Below are positions 16,165 to 24,849 of a stretch of 64,000 nt of DNA, in pieces. The notes below the pieces were generated by a model, which was given only the letters and a program-made list of their open reading frames with translations, did no database searches and was not told the origin of the DNA. Made by a program: the position numbers and the translations under genes. The stretch lies in contig JABGQM010000026.1 in the NCBI GenBank assembly GCA_018648805.1, positions 1 through 64,000 on the forward strand, written 5' to 3'. The stretch comes from Verrucomicrobiota bacterium. GTDB taxonomy: Bacteria; Verrucomicrobiota; Kiritimatiellia; UBA8416; JABMPJ01. Numbering within the stretch: position 1 is the stretch's first letter; each line of letters begins with the position of its first letter.

Positions 16165-18135
16165 ATGCCTGCAAAATTCGAACTCGTTTCGCCCTTCAAG
16201 CCGACAGGTGACCAGCCTGCCGCTATTGATGCGCTGTGCCGCCAGTTTACCGATGGCGACCGCTTTGCGGTTCTGGAGGGGGTCACCGGGTCGGGCAAGA
16301 CCTTTACCATGGCCAACGTGATCTCACGCCTGGCACGACCCACACTCGTTATCTCACACAACAAGACCCTCGCGGCTCAGCTCTATGGGGAGCTCAAGGA
16401 GTTCTTTCCCAACAATGCGGTTGAGTTCTTCATCAGCTACTACGACTACTACCAGCCTGAAGCCTATATCCCGCAGACCGATACCTATATCGAGAAGGAC
16501 GCGTCGATCAACCAGGAAATCGAACGCCTGCGGCTCTCCGCCACCAACTCGCTGATCGGCCGTGAAGATGTGATCATTGTGGCCTCTGTGTCGTGCATCT
16601 ATGGTCTCGGATCGCCCGAGGACTATGCTGATATGCTGGTGCAGGTCGACGTGGGCAGCACCGTGGAACGCGACGAGGTGTTGGCCCGCCTGGTGGAGAT
16701 CCAGTACACCCGCAACGACGTCGATCCCTCACCGGGCACCTTTCGCGTTCGTGGGGATACGGTTGACATCTTTCCCTCCTATGCCCAGATCGGGGTGCGT
16801 CTCGATTTCTTTGGAGATGAGGTCGAAGCCATCTGGCAGATCGACCCGGTCACCGGCAACAAGGAGCATGGTCTGTCGCGTGCCTTGATCTCGCCGGCCA
16901 AGCATTTCGTGATGCCGGAGGAGAAGATGGCTCCCGCCATCAAGCGCATCAAGGCTGAGCTGCGCGAGCGCGTGGCCTGGTTTGAATCGCAGGGCAAGCT
17001 ACTTGAAGCCCAGCGCATCCAGCAGCGTACTGGCTTCGATATCGAGATGCTTAACGAGATCGGGTACTGCTCCGGCATCGAGAACTACTCGCGCCATTTC
17101 AGCGGTCGCACCGCCGGAGATCCGCCTGACTGTCTGCTGGACTATTTCCCGGATGACTTTCTGACCATTATCGACGAATCGCATGTCACCTTGCCGCAGC
17201 TGCGCGCCATGTACAACGGCGACCAGTCACGCAAGGGGACGCTGGTCGAGCACGGCTTCCGTCTCCCCTCTGCCCGGGACAACCGGCCGCTCGCCTTCGA
17301 TGAGGTCCTCGCGCACGTGGGCCCGATCCTTTTTGCCACGGCCACGCCCGGCGCTTATGAGCGTGAGGTGGTCCCGCAAACCGTGCCGCAGCTCATCCGC
17401 CCGACCGGCCTGGTGGATCCCCCCGTTACCGTCCGCCCGTTAGACGGGCAGATCGATGACCTGATTGAAGAGGTGCGCCGCCATGCGGAGCGCGAGGAGC
17501 GCACACTGGTGACCACACTTACCAAGCGCACCGCCGAAGATCTGAGCATTTACATGCGCGAGGCCGGATTGCGTGTTGAGTACCTGCACTCTGATATCAC
17601 CGCGCTCGACCGTGTCGAAGTCCTGTCGCGCCTGCGCCAGGGAACCTTCGACTGTCTGGTGGGGATTAACCTCCTGCGCGAAGGGCTTGATCTGCCCGAG
17701 GTGGCCCTGGTGGCGATCCTGGATGCCGACAAGGAGGGCTTCCTACGCTCCGAGACCGCCCTGATCCAGGTGGCGGGACGCACGGCGCGCCACGTGGACG
17801 GCAAGGTGATCCTCTATGCCGATCGCATCACCGGTTCGATGAAACGGATGATGGATGTGACGGCCGAGCGTCGCGAACGGCAGCTGGCCTACAATCGCGA
17901 GCACAACATCACACCGGCCGGAATACGCAAGGCGATCAACTACGGCACCATACTGCGCGAGCGCAGCACGGAGATCGAGCAGCGTGTGGTCAAGGAAGAC
18001 GGGGTGGAATACGATGTCTACAAAGCCATCGAAGAACTCGAACGCGAGATGCTCGAAGCCGCAGAAGCCCTCGAATACGAGCGCGCCGCCATCCTGCGTG
18101 ATGAAATCCGGGAACTGAAGCGGGAGCGGGAGTGA
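16165..18135 (+). CDS. uvrB: Excinuclease ABC subunit B
   Basis: 656 residues, the standard UvrB length. UvrB is the helicase-like damage-verification subunit of nucleotide excision repair and works with UvrA and UvrC. Walker A is GVTGSGKTFT (39-48). The beta-hairpin that probes damage is seen in YYDYYQPEAYIPQTDTYIEK. Walker B is TIIDESH, and helicase motifs V-VI lie near GINLLREGLDLPEV and QVAGRTARH. The C-terminal UVR domain (EELEREMLEAAEALEYERAA) binds UvrC. The ATG at 16165 fits the conserved family start (MPAKFELVSPF). The frame runs 12 codons further upstream, but only into element E2. uvrA and uvrC are not in the window. Confidence 0.98.
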   Translation: MPAKFELVSPFKPTGDQPAAIDALCRQFTDGDRFAVLEGVTGSGKTFTMANVISRLARPTLVISHNKTLAAQLYGELKEFFPNNAVEFFISYYDYYQPEAYIPQTDTYIEKDASINQEIERLRLSATNSLIGREDVIIVASVSCIYGLGSPEDYADMLVQVDVGSTVERDEVLARLVEIQYTRNDVDPSPGTFRVRGDTVDIFPSYAQIGVRLDFFGDEVEAIWQIDPVTGNKEHGLSRALISPAKHFVMPEEKMAPAIKRIKAELRERVAWFESQGKLLEAQRIQQRTGFDIEMLNEIGYCSGIENYSRHFSGRTAGDPPDCLLDYFPDDFLTIIDESHVTLPQLRAMYNGDQSRKGTLVEHGFRLPSARDNRPLAFDEVLAHVGPILFATATPGAYEREVVPQTVPQLIRPTGLVDPPVTVRPLDGQIDDLIEEVRRHAEREERTLVTTLTKRTAEDLSIYMREAGLRVEYLHSDITALDRVEVLSRLRQGTFDCLVGINLLREGLDLPEVALVAILDADKEGFLRSETALIQVAGRTARHVDGKVILYADRITGSMKRMMDVTAERRERQLAYNREHNITPAGIRKAINYGTILRERSTEIEQRVVKEDGVEYDVYKAIEELEREMLEAAEALEYERAAILRDEIRELKRERE

Positions 18136-18268
18136 CGAACAGGGGAACATTCGAACATTCGAACAGCCGAACATTCGAACTACGAACGGGGACCGACTTC
18201 CACCCAGTGGCCCGGTCACTAGCGTTCCCCACTTCGTAGTTCGGCTGTTCGAATGTTCGAATGTTCAT
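18136..18268 (+). repeat. Octamer-word element E3
   Basis: It starts directly after the uvrB stop. The left arm is GAACATTC, GAACATTC, GAACAGCC, GAACATTC, GAACTACG, followed by A-end, core, B-end and right arm (ggctgttc, gaatgttc, gaatgttc). The stop codon of the leftward gene 18265-18561 lies inside the last word of the right arm. The E3 core is nearly the reverse complement of the E4 core, so E3 and E4 form an inverted pair around the intervening small genes. Confidence 0.92.
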
Positions 18269-18561
18269 CTCCCCCTCTTCTCCGGTACCGTCCCATCCTC
18301 CTCCAACCACTCCTGCGTCACCGCCCAGGCGGTGAATTGCTTTACGAGCTCATCCCAGCCGCAGCCATACTCCTCGGTATCCGTGTTCTCGAAGTCATCC
18401 ATGATGCGGTTGACAATGCCTTGTACGGATTGACGCGCACGCATGATGGAGATCCAGGTACTGGCGATCCGCACGATATGCAGCTCGTCGGGAGTGGCCT
18501 CGGGACGATCATAGGTGGCGAGCAAAGCAAAGGCTTGTTTTTTGGCGTCATCAGGTGTCAT
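18265..18561 (-). CDS. Hypothetical protein, 98 aa
   Basis: 98 residues, acidic and soluble, with no signal peptide or membrane segment. It is predicted mostly helical (MTPDDAKKQAFALLATYDRP, then DELHIVRIASTWISIMRAR and a WDELVKQFTAWAVTQEW stretch). I do not recognise a family. The sequence reads like a genuine compact protein rather than a shadow: it has balanced composition, and no better ORF lies on the other strand. Its TGA stop is inside the right arm of element E3, so the element supplies its 3' end. It is divergent from the small membrane protein gene at 18630. Confidence 0.65.
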   Translation of the reverse strand: MTPDDAKKQAFALLATYDRPEATPDELHIVRIASTWISIMRARQSVQGIVNRIMDDFENTDTEEYGCGWDELVKQFTAWAVTQEWLEEDGTVPEKRGR

Positions 18562-18629
18562 GCTGGATCCTCGGTCGATCGGACAGTGTGTTCAGTGTGC
18601 CCTGGGGTGTCAAGGATGGGGGTGATCAA

Positions 18630-18896
18630 ATGCAATTGAGCGTGTTTGAAGCAGGTATGTTGGTGTGTTTCGGGATCAGCTGGCCGATCTCGATCATCAA
18701 GTCGCTGCGCACGAAGGTCGTGCAGGGCAAGAGTCCGATTTTCATGACGGTCGTGGCCCTGGGCTATGTGAGCGGCATGATCCACAAGATCGTCTACTCG
18801 TTCGATCAGGTTTTTCTGCTCTATGTGTTCAACTTTGTGATGGTCACGATTGATCTCGGCCTCTACTGGAAATACCGTAAACGGAGTCTCTCATGA
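18630..18896 (+). CDS. Small three-helix membrane protein, PQ-loop/SemiSWEET-like
   Basis: 88 residues. I chose the ATG at 18630 because ggatggggg lies just upstream and the protein then begins MQLSVFEAGMLVCFGISWP. Three hydrophobic segments are visible (about 6-18, 36-52 and 58-75) with a WPISIIKSLRTK segment after the first and a GKSPIF loop. This layout resembles half-transporters of the PQ-loop/SemiSWEET type, but the PQ motif itself is replaced by WP. The assignment is therefore by overall shape only. Its stop overlaps the NIF3 start (ATGA), so the two are translationally coupled. Confidence 0.75.
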   Translation: MQLSVFEAGMLVCFGISWPISIIKSLRTKVVQGKSPIFMTVVALGYVSGMIHKIVYSFDQVFLLYVFNFVMVTIDLGLYWKYRKRSLS

Positions 18897-19648
18897 AGCT
18901 CACCTCCATCACGGCCTATCTCGACAAGACGCTCGCCATCGAGGCGTTTGAGGACAGCTCGCACAACGGTCTGCAGGTTGCGAGTTCGGGCAAGGTGAAA
19001 AAGGTCTGCTGCGGGGTAGATGCCTCGCTGGAGTTCTTCGCGAAGGCCGAGGCGCGCGGCGCCGACCTGTTGTTCTGTCATCACGGCATCAGCTGGGGCG
19101 ACTCCCTGGCCACGATCACGGGACTCAACTACCAGCGTCTTTCGGCCCTGCTGAAGCATGACATGGCCCTTTACGCCTGTCATCTGCCGCTGGATGCCCA
19201 TGCGACCCTTGGCAACAACGCGCAGATCTGTCGCGCGCTGGGCCTCAAGCGACTGAAGCCTTTCGGGATGTATCACGGGAAAGAGATCGGGTTCGAGGGG
19301 CAGCTGGTCAAACCGCAACGCTTTACCACCCTGGCGCGACAGGTCGCCGACCGCGTGGGACCGCCCCTCCATACCTGGGATTTCGGACGCAAGACCGTCC
19401 AGCGCGTGGCGGTCGTCTCCGGTGGCGCCGCCGGCGAGATTGCCGAGGCCGGTGAGAAAGGCATCGATGTCTACCTCTCCGGCGAACAGACCCTCGCCGC
19501 GTACAATCTGGCGAAGGAATATGGCATCAATGCCATTTTTGCCGGCCACTACGCCACCGAGCGTTTTGGTGTCATGGCTGTGGGCGCGCAGCTCAAGAAG
19601 CGATTCAACGTGGATGTCGAATTTATCGACACGGGTATAACGGTGTAG
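18893..19648 (+). CDS. NIF3/YbgI (DUF34) family metal-binding protein
   Basis: 251 residues, the length of the short YbgI-type members. The family forms toroidal hexamers with a dinuclear metal site. Its exact reaction is unsettled; some members are described as GTP cyclohydrolase-like. Visible ligand motifs are FCHHGISWG (about 61-69), HLPLDAH (about 98-104) and GHYATERFG near the C-terminus, where His and Glu complete the site. The N-terminal NGLQV motif is also typical. The gene overlaps the small membrane protein gene by 4 nt and is followed within 9 nt by element E4. Confidence 0.93.
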   Translation: MKLTSITAYLDKTLAIEAFEDSSHNGLQVASSGKVKKVCCGVDASLEFFAKAEARGADLLFCHHGISWGDSLATITGLNYQRLSALLKHDMALYACHLPLDAHATLGNNAQICRALGLKRLKPFGMYHGKEIGFEGQLVKPQRFTTLARQVADRVGPPLHTWDFGRKTVQRVAVVSGGAAGEIAEAGEKGIDVYLSGEQTLAAYNLAKEYGINAIFAGHYATERFGVMAVGAQLKKRFNVDVEFIDTGITV

Positions 19649-19656
19649 ACGGGGAG

Positions 19657-19802
19657 AGAACAGCCGAATGACGAACAGCCGAATGACGAACAATCGAACA
19701 GCCGAACTACGAAGTGGGGAACGCTAGTGACCGGGCCGCTGGGTGGAAGTCGGTCCCCCGTTCGTAGTTCGGCTGTTCGGCTGTTCGGCTGTTCGATCGT
19801 TC
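19657..19802 (-). repeat. Octamer-word element E4 (inverted)
   Basis: Orientation is opposite to E1-E3: the B-end (actacgaagtgggg) is on the left and the A-end (cccccgttcgtagtt) on the right. Left words include GAACAGCC and 7-8 nt variants (gaatgacg); right words are ggctgttc repeated three times, then gatcgttc. The core is close to the reverse complement of the E3 core. The GTG start of the following subtilase gene (19727) and its first 25 or so codons lie inside this element. Confidence 0.92.
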
Positions 19803-21349
19803 TGGCCCTTCTTCTTCTGTCTATCTGTCTGGGCGTGTTCCACCTCTGGCGACGTCGTGATGATGCGCTCGGGCCGATCGAGGGGCAGAGCCATTCTGCG
19901 GCGGCGCCTCGTTCGAAGGCTTCCCTGTCCGTGGTCCGTTCAACGCGTCGATCCGCCATCGATCCACCCGTGGCTACAGTGCCCACCAACGCACCACCCA
20001 CATCCTCCCCGGCGCAGGATCCCCACCCGGATGCCATCCCTGGCGAGGAGGTCTTGCTGTTCTACGACGACAACCATCTGCGGGCCTTCCTCGCTATCGC
20101 GGCCGAAGAAGGCGTTGAGGTGGTGAGCCAGATCGACCGACTGCGTGCCGTGCGAGTGCGTGTCGGGGATGCGGCCCGCTGGCGGAGGGTGTTGGCTCGT
20201 GCGCCGGCCCCCATCGCGCAACGCCCCAATGTGTACGTCCGTCAGCTTCCGCCACCCACCCCGCCCGAGGGGGTCACCTATCGCCCCTTCGCTGGATCAG
20301 CCCCCACCTGGATGGGCGCCAACACGGCCCAGGCGGATTGGGGCCGCGGCATCAAGGTGGCGGTGCTGGATTCGCCTGCCGCGCATGGCACGGCCGTCGC
20401 CTCGATCATCACGGGCCGCGGCGAGGTCCGTGGCGTGGCACCCGGCGCGGAACTGGTGGCCCTGCCGGTGCTGGATGCCAGCGGGGTGGGGGATGCCTTT
20501 GCCCTGGCACAGGGCGTTCTGGATGCTGTGGACCAGGGCGCGCGTGTACTCAATATATCGCTCGGTGGTGCGGGAGAGTCGCCCGTCCTGCGGGATGCCA
20601 TCGCCTATGCGCAGCGGCAGGGCGCGGTCGTCGTGGCCGCGGCCGGAAACGATGGCGCTAACGAACTGCTCTATCCGGCACGCTACCCCGGGGTCCTCTC
20701 CGTGGGGGCGGTAGACGCGAATGGCCGGCAGGTCTACTTCTCGAATCGTGGCGCGGCGCTTGACCTGGTGGCGCCCGGACTGGGCGTCGAGGCGGCCTCG
20801 CCGGAGGGCGAATCCATGCCCTTCAGCGGCACATCTGCCGCGGCGCCCTTCGTCGCCGGAGCGATCGCCGGCATCTGGTCCGACTCACCTGAGCTCAGCG
20901 CCCGTGAGGTCGAAGCGCTTCTGACCCGCTATGCCGATGATGCGGGGGCACCGGGGCCGGATGATACCTATGGCCATGGGGTGATCAATGTCGGGCGCGT
21001 CCGCGAACGCAACACGCCCGGCCTGGTGGATATGGTTCTGGTGCGCCCGCACGTGGCGCGGCATCCGCAATACGAGGACCAGTTGACCCTGACGCTCTTC
21101 GGGCAGAACCGCGGTACCGAGCGGCTGGCGCGCGTGGTGTTAACCGCCGATGTGGATGGTGCCCCGGTCGATCTGACCTTCTATGATGTGGAGGTCGGTG
21201 CCACGGTGGAACACGAGATGCGCCTGACCGGCGCCGGAATCGGCGAACGCACCATCGCGATCCGCCAATCCCTTAGCGTCGAGACTGCCGAAGACCGCAC
21301 CCCGCAGAACAATGCCATGCGGTCGACCCTGGCCCTGCAATCAGAATAG
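19727..21349 (+). CDS. Membrane-anchored S8 (subtilisin-like) serine protease
   Basis: 540 residues from the GTG at 19727, the only plausible start in frame; GGGGA from the B-end of element E4 lies upstream. The first 25 residues are encoded by E4. They run directly into a hydrophobic anchor (about 26-42, IVLALLLLSICLGVF). The catalytic domain has Asp215 (VAVLDS), His220 (AHGTAVAS), Asn308 (AAGND) and Ser370 (GTSAAAPF). Asp and His are only five residues apart, against roughly 30 in classical subtilases, so the usual loop is missing. A beta-rich, CARDB-like C-terminal domain follows (about 440-540). Substrate unknown. The protein is probably extracytoplasmic. Confidence 0.88.
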   Translation: MTGPLGGSRSPVRSSAVRLFGCSIVLALLLLSICLGVFHLWRRRDDALGPIEGQSHSAAAPRSKASLSVVRSTRRSAIDPPVATVPTNAPPTSSPAQDPHPDAIPGEEVLLFYDDNHLRAFLAIAAEEGVEVVSQIDRLRAVRVRVGDAARWRRVLARAPAPIAQRPNVYVRQLPPPTPPEGVTYRPFAGSAPTWMGANTAQADWGRGIKVAVLDSPAAHGTAVASIITGRGEVRGVAPGAELVALPVLDASGVGDAFALAQGVLDAVDQGARVLNISLGGAGESPVLRDAIAYAQRQGAVVVAAAGNDGANELLYPARYPGVLSVGAVDANGRQVYFSNRGAALDLVAPGLGVEAASPEGESMPFSGTSAAAPFVAGAIAGIWSDSPELSAREVEALLTRYADDAGAPGPDDTYGHGVINVGRVRERNTPGLVDMVLVRPHVARHPQYEDQLTLTLFGQNRGTERLARVVLTADVDGAPVDLTFYDVEVGATVEHEMRLTGAGIGERTIAIRQSLSVETAEDRTPQNNAMRSTLALQSE

Positions 21350-21497
21350 GAACAGGGAAACAATCGAACAATCGAACAGCCGAACAGCCGAACATTCGAA
21401 CTACGAAGTGGGGACGCTAGTGACTGGGCCGCTGGCTGGCTGTCGTTCTCCCCGTTCGTAGTTCGTAGTTCGGCTGTTCGATTGTTCGAATGTTCAG
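21350..21497 (-). repeat. Octamer-word element E5 (inverted)
   Basis: B-end on the left (actacgaagtgggg), A-end on the right (ccccgttcgtagttcg), as in E4. The left arm is two GAACAATC, two GAACAGCC and one GAACATTC. The right arm ends gattgttcgaatgttc, and the TGA stop of the leftward HAD gene (21494-21496) lies in its last word. It separates the convergent subtilase and HAD genes, and would be well placed as a shared transcription end. Confidence 0.92.
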
Positions 21498-22390
21498 CCC
21501 CCCCCCATCCACGGCGGCGTCTCGGGCAGGAGCGCGTCAAATGCGTCGATCAGCCCTCGCTCGTACGCGCCCGCATAACCGCCGGCCAGGAAGACATCGA
21601 GCGACTCATCAAACAGGCACTGCCACGAGGCCTCCTCCCGGCCCGGATTGATCGGGTAGAAGAGGGCTCCGTTGGTCTGGGCCGCGTGGCAGTCACCCGG
21701 GGCGTCGCCAATCATCAGGATATGCGTGCCGGGGTAGCGATCGCGCGTGGCCATGGCGATGTGCTCTGCCTTGGTGCCCAGCTCCTGGCCGGCGATGAAG
21801 GCCACCGCGTCGAGCAGTCCATTCACCTTCCACTCGCGCACGAGATCCTCTGTTGGGGTTTGCGATACGACCATCGCGTCGGCTTGTGTGCCGATCTTGT
21901 GCAGGCAGTCGCGCACCCCCTCGAAAGGCGGTACCTGCTGCACGACCTCCTCAATCCGGCGGCTGACGGCCTGGCTCCACGCCAGAACCTGTGCCAACTC
22001 GGGGTCACCGGTCGCGGCGACGCAGGCCTCCAGGGCGGGCATGCCCAGCTGCGTCTCCTCTTCGATCCAGCGGCGCAGGTGGTCCATACGTGGCACCGTG
22101 ACGGCGGCGGCTTCGGGGCGGTCGCGCAGCAAGTCAAGCGTGCGCAGCAGGGCCGGAAAGCGATTGCTGCCGCGTGAGCGTGAGTAGAGGTTGACGAACT
22201 CGGCCGTCTCGCGCAGGAGCGGCTCAATAGACTGCAGTGCCCACTGCTCGGCAATCAGACCGTGAAAACACTGCTTCTGCTTGATCTCCATCGTGTCGAA
22301 GACACAACCATCCGAGTCGATGCCGACAAAGAAGTCATGCGTCGGATGAAAATTGATCAGTCCCTCTTTGGTGTAGGCCGCACTACTCAT
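21494..22390 (-). CDS. HAD-superfamily phosphohydrolase
   Basis: 298 residues. Motif I is DSDGCVFDTM (Asp nucleophile and the +2 Asp), motif II is VVSQTP, a Lys follows near GTKAEH, and motif IV is IGDAPGDCHAA. The long alpha-helical cap between motifs I and II (about residues 35-170) resembles C1-cap phosphatases. I chose the ATG at 22390 because GAGGA lies about 8 nt upstream; an ATG 48 nt further upstream has no such site. Substrate cannot be assigned. Its stop is within element E5. It is divergent from the PUR-domain gene across about 200 bp. Confidence 0.87.
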   Translation of the reverse strand: MSSAAYTKEGLINFHPTHDFFVGIDSDGCVFDTMEIKQKQCFHGLIAEQWALQSIEPLLRETAEFVNLYSRSRGSNRFPALLRTLDLLRDRPEAAAVTVPRMDHLRRWIEEETQLGMPALEACVAATGDPELAQVLAWSQAVSRRIEEVVQQVPPFEGVRDCLHKIGTQADAMVVSQTPTEDLVREWKVNGLLDAVAFIAGQELGTKAEHIAMATRDRYPGTHILMIGDAPGDCHAAQTNGALFYPINPGREEASWQCLFDESLDVFLAGGYAGAYERGLIDAFDALLPETPPWMGGG

Positions 22391-22587
22391 GAATGGTCCT
22401 CGTGGTGATGGGTGATAAAGAATGGGCAGCTCTGACACTATCTGTGATAAGCGGTCCTGTCGAGTATTGAGCTCTTTCCCTCAAAGTCCTCGACATCCCA
22501 ATCCGTTTTGATACCGTTGTTGAAGTGGCGACGGTCCCGCAGGACGTCGCGTGGGAGTGTGATCCAGTCAGAGAAGAGGGCAGGGAA

Positions 22588-22815
22588 GTGGACAAGGAAT
22601 TGTTCAGCGAGCAGGTTCAGGTAGAACGCAAGCTGTTTACATTTGAGCTCAGGGAGAATCCGCGTGGGCGCTTTTTGCGCCTGACGGAGGATGTCGGTGG
22701 CCGGCGGGATACGATTATTATCCCGGCTGTGGGCCTCGATGCTGTGGCCGAGGTGATTGCGCGGGCCAGCACGGCCAGCAACGACGCCGGTCCCCCCGAA
22801 GCGGATGACTGCTGA
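22588..22815 (+). CDS. PUR-alpha-like (DUF3276) nucleic-acid-binding protein
   Basis: 75 residues from a GTG start with a purine-rich RBS (agagggcaggga) just upstream. The frame is open 21 codons further up to another GTG (22525), but that extension has no family similarity that I can see. The body (ELFSEQVQVERKLFTFELRE, then GRFLRLTEDVGGRRDTIIIP) fits the single PUR repeat of bacterial PUR-alpha-like proteins, which bind single-stranded DNA or RNA as dimers. Borrelia BpuR is the known example. The stop overlaps the upstream ATG candidate of the next gene. Confidence 0.82.
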   Translation: MDKELFSEQVQVERKLFTFELRENPRGRFLRLTEDVGGRRDTIIIPAVGLDAVAEVIARASTASNDAGPPEADDC

Positions 22816-22828
22816 CAGGAGCGCCTTT

Positions 22829-23590
22829 TTGAATCGACTCTCACGGTCCCGTTTCGTCATGGCCCTCGCGGCCCTTGCCGTAATGGTTACACCACACGTC
22901 TCAGGCGCGAGCGATCCGATCGACGCTGATGGCGCCGACGATGAACCTCCGATAACCGCCGACGCGTTGCTCGACGATGTGTTGCAGCGCTTCCCGCGTG
23001 ATCCCCTCTCGGTTCGTGGCGAGATGATTGTCCGCAAGCGCCGGGGGGTGGAACTGGCGCGCGTCGATTTCGAGATGCAGGTCGACTGGGGGAGCGACCC
23101 CGCGTGCTTCCGCTACAGGGTCCTTGATAAGGAGGGCGCGGTACGCCGCGACGTGGCGATGCAGCTGCGGCCCGGAGCCCGACCGGTCCTCACCGGAGCG
23201 GAGGGGGAACCCATCACGCTCGACCGTCGGATCGAATCAACCGACTTGACCTGGGCCGACCTGAGTCTCTCGTTTCTATGGTGGCGCGGCGGGCGAATCG
23301 TGGGGTCCGGCCAGGCCAAGGGGCGGGACTGTTACCTGGTAGACGTGCCGGCCCCGGAGTGGGATGCCGCTTCTGGCGGCTACAGCCGCGTGCGCCTCTG
23401 GATCGATCAGTCGCTCCATATGCTGTTGCGCGCGGATGGTTTTGATGCGGAGGATAAGCCGGTTCGCAGCCTCTGGATCCGTAGCCTGAAGAAGACGGAC
23501 GGACGCTGGATGATCAAGGACATGGAGGTGCAGGCGCATCCTCCCCTGCAGCGTACGCGTCTGCGCATCCATGCGGTGACGGCACCATGA
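22829..23590 (+). CDS. LolA-like outer-membrane lipoprotein-sorting protein
   Basis: 253 residues from a TTG at 22829 placed 7 nt after CAGGAG; an ATG at 22805 without such spacing is the alternative. The signal peptide is clear (SRFVMALAALAVMVTPHVSGA). The mature part (a SVRGEMIVRKRRGVELARVD segment, then SLSFLWWRGGRIVG and CYLVDVPAP) follows the LolA/LolB-like beta-sheet fold annotated as outer-membrane lipoprotein-sorting protein (Pfam 17131 type). These periplasmic proteins carry or sense lipids. The stop overlaps the start of the CNNM gene by 4 nt, so it is in an operon with the two CBS-domain transporters. Confidence 0.85.
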   Translation: MNRLSRSRFVMALAALAVMVTPHVSGASDPIDADGADDEPPITADALLDDVLQRFPRDPLSVRGEMIVRKRRGVELARVDFEMQVDWGSDPACFRYRVLDKEGAVRRDVAMQLRPGARPVLTGAEGEPITLDRRIESTDLTWADLSLSFLWWRGGRIVGSGQAKGRDCYLVDVPAPEWDAASGGYSRVRLWIDQSLHMLLRADGFDAEDKPVRSLWIRSLKKTDGRWMIKDMEVQAHPPLQRTRLRIHAVTAP

Positions 23591-24849
23591 CCCTTGCCCT
23601 CATAGCTGAATGTGTTGCGCTGCTGCTGTTGCTGGGCTGTTCGGCCTTCTTCTCGAGCGCCGAGACCGCCCTGTTTGCGTTGAATCCGATCCATATCCAC
23701 CGCATTGGGCGCCGCAATCCCGCATCGGCGGAGCGCCTGCGCGGCCTTCTGGCCCGCCCTTCCAGCCTGCTCTCCACAATTCTGATCGGAAACACGATCG
23801 TCAATGTGACCGCTTCGGCCCTCGGTTTTGTGGTTGCCGATACGTTGATGCCGTCGCACGGCGAACTGCTGGCGATCCCGGCCATGACGGTTCTCTTGCT
23901 CATCTTCGGCGAGGTGGCGCCCAAGCGGCTGGCCATGATCCGGAGCGAGTGGCTGGCGACGCGCTATGCGCCGCTCCTGCTGGTACTCATGCGCCTGGCG
24001 ACGCCGCTGCGCTGGCTCCTTGAGCAGATCTCGGGTCTGTTTCACGAGCAGCTCCAGGAGGCCGAGACCTCCCTCTCGGAAGATGAGTTCCGTACCGTCG
24101 TCGAAGTCGGTGAGGAGGAGGGCGTGCTCGATGAGGAAGAGCGTACCATGGTGGACGGCATCATCCGTCTTGAGGAGACGCAGGCCAAGGATGTCATGAC
24201 CCCACGCGTGGACCTGGTGGGAATCGACCTGGACGATCCGGTAGAGGAGCAGGAGCAGGTTATACGCGGCGTCCGCTACCGCTACGTGCCGGTTTACCGC
24301 GATTCGCTGGACCAGGCCGAAGGCTTTCTGGATGTGCCGCGCTATATCCTGTCGGAGGAGCCCTCCATTCCCGCGTGTATCATTCCGGCATTCTTTGTGC
24401 CCGAGACCGCCCCGCTGGATACGCTGCTCTCCACCTTTCAGCGCGAGAAGCGACGCGTAGCCTTTGTTGCCGATGAATATGGCGGTACAGCCGGACTGGT
24501 GACGCGGGGCGATATTCTGGAGGAGATCGCCGACGACGCCATCAACGAGTACGGACAGGAGAAGCCGGAAATCCAGAAAGTGGGTGATGACCGGTGGATC
24601 GTGGATGGCAGCGCCAGTCTCGAAGAGATCAACTACGAGCTGGATCGCGAGCTGGAGGCCGAGGGCGCCGATCGCATCGCCGGATGGATCAGTGCTCACC
24701 TCAAGCGCATGCCGCGCCCCGGTGATGTTGTTGAGGAGCAGGGCTGTCGTGCCACCGTGCAGCGCGTGCGCAAACAGCGTGTCCTATTTGTGGAGCTGCA
24801 GCGCGTGGAGATTCCGGAACCTGGCGAAGAAGAGGATGATGCAGCGTGA
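23587..24849 (+). CDS. CNNM/CorC-family transporter (DUF21, CBS pair, CorC/HlyC)
   Basis: 420 residues. Three to four membrane helices of the DUF21 domain span about residues 5-150, with the FSSAETALFAL signature and the FGEVAPKRLA motif. Two CBS domains follow (about 195-320; AKDVMTPRVDLVGI and VAFVADEYGGTAGLVT). A C-terminal CorC/HlyC domain (about 335-410) ends the protein. This is the complete architecture of the family, which exports Mg2+ or other divalent cations in characterised members. Older annotation calls it hemolysin. It overlaps the genes on both sides by 4 nt. Confidence 0.93.
   Translation: MTLALIAECVALLLLLGCSAFFSSAETALFALNPIHIHRIGRRNPASAERLRGLLARPSSLLSTILIGNTIVNVTASALGFVVADTLMPSHGELLAIPAMTVLLLIFGEVAPKRLAMIRSEWLATRYAPLLLVLMRLATPLRWLLEQISGLFHEQLQEAETSLSEDEFRTVVEVGEEEGVLDEEERTMVDGIIRLEETQAKDVMTPRVDLVGIDLDDPVEEQEQVIRGVRYRYVPVYRDSLDQAEGFLDVPRYILSEEPSIPACIIPAFFVPETAPLDTLLSTFQREKRRVAFVADEYGGTAGLVTRGDILEEIADDAINEYGQEKPEIQKVGDDRWIVDGSASLEEINYELDRELEAEGADRIAGWISAHLKRMPRPGDVVEEQGCRATVQRVRKQRVLFVELQRVEIPEPGEEEDDAA

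Noticed and set aside
23407..24699. 430-codon minus-strand ORF opposite the CNNM gene
   Set aside because: His/Arg-rich shadow of a conserved membrane-protein gene.
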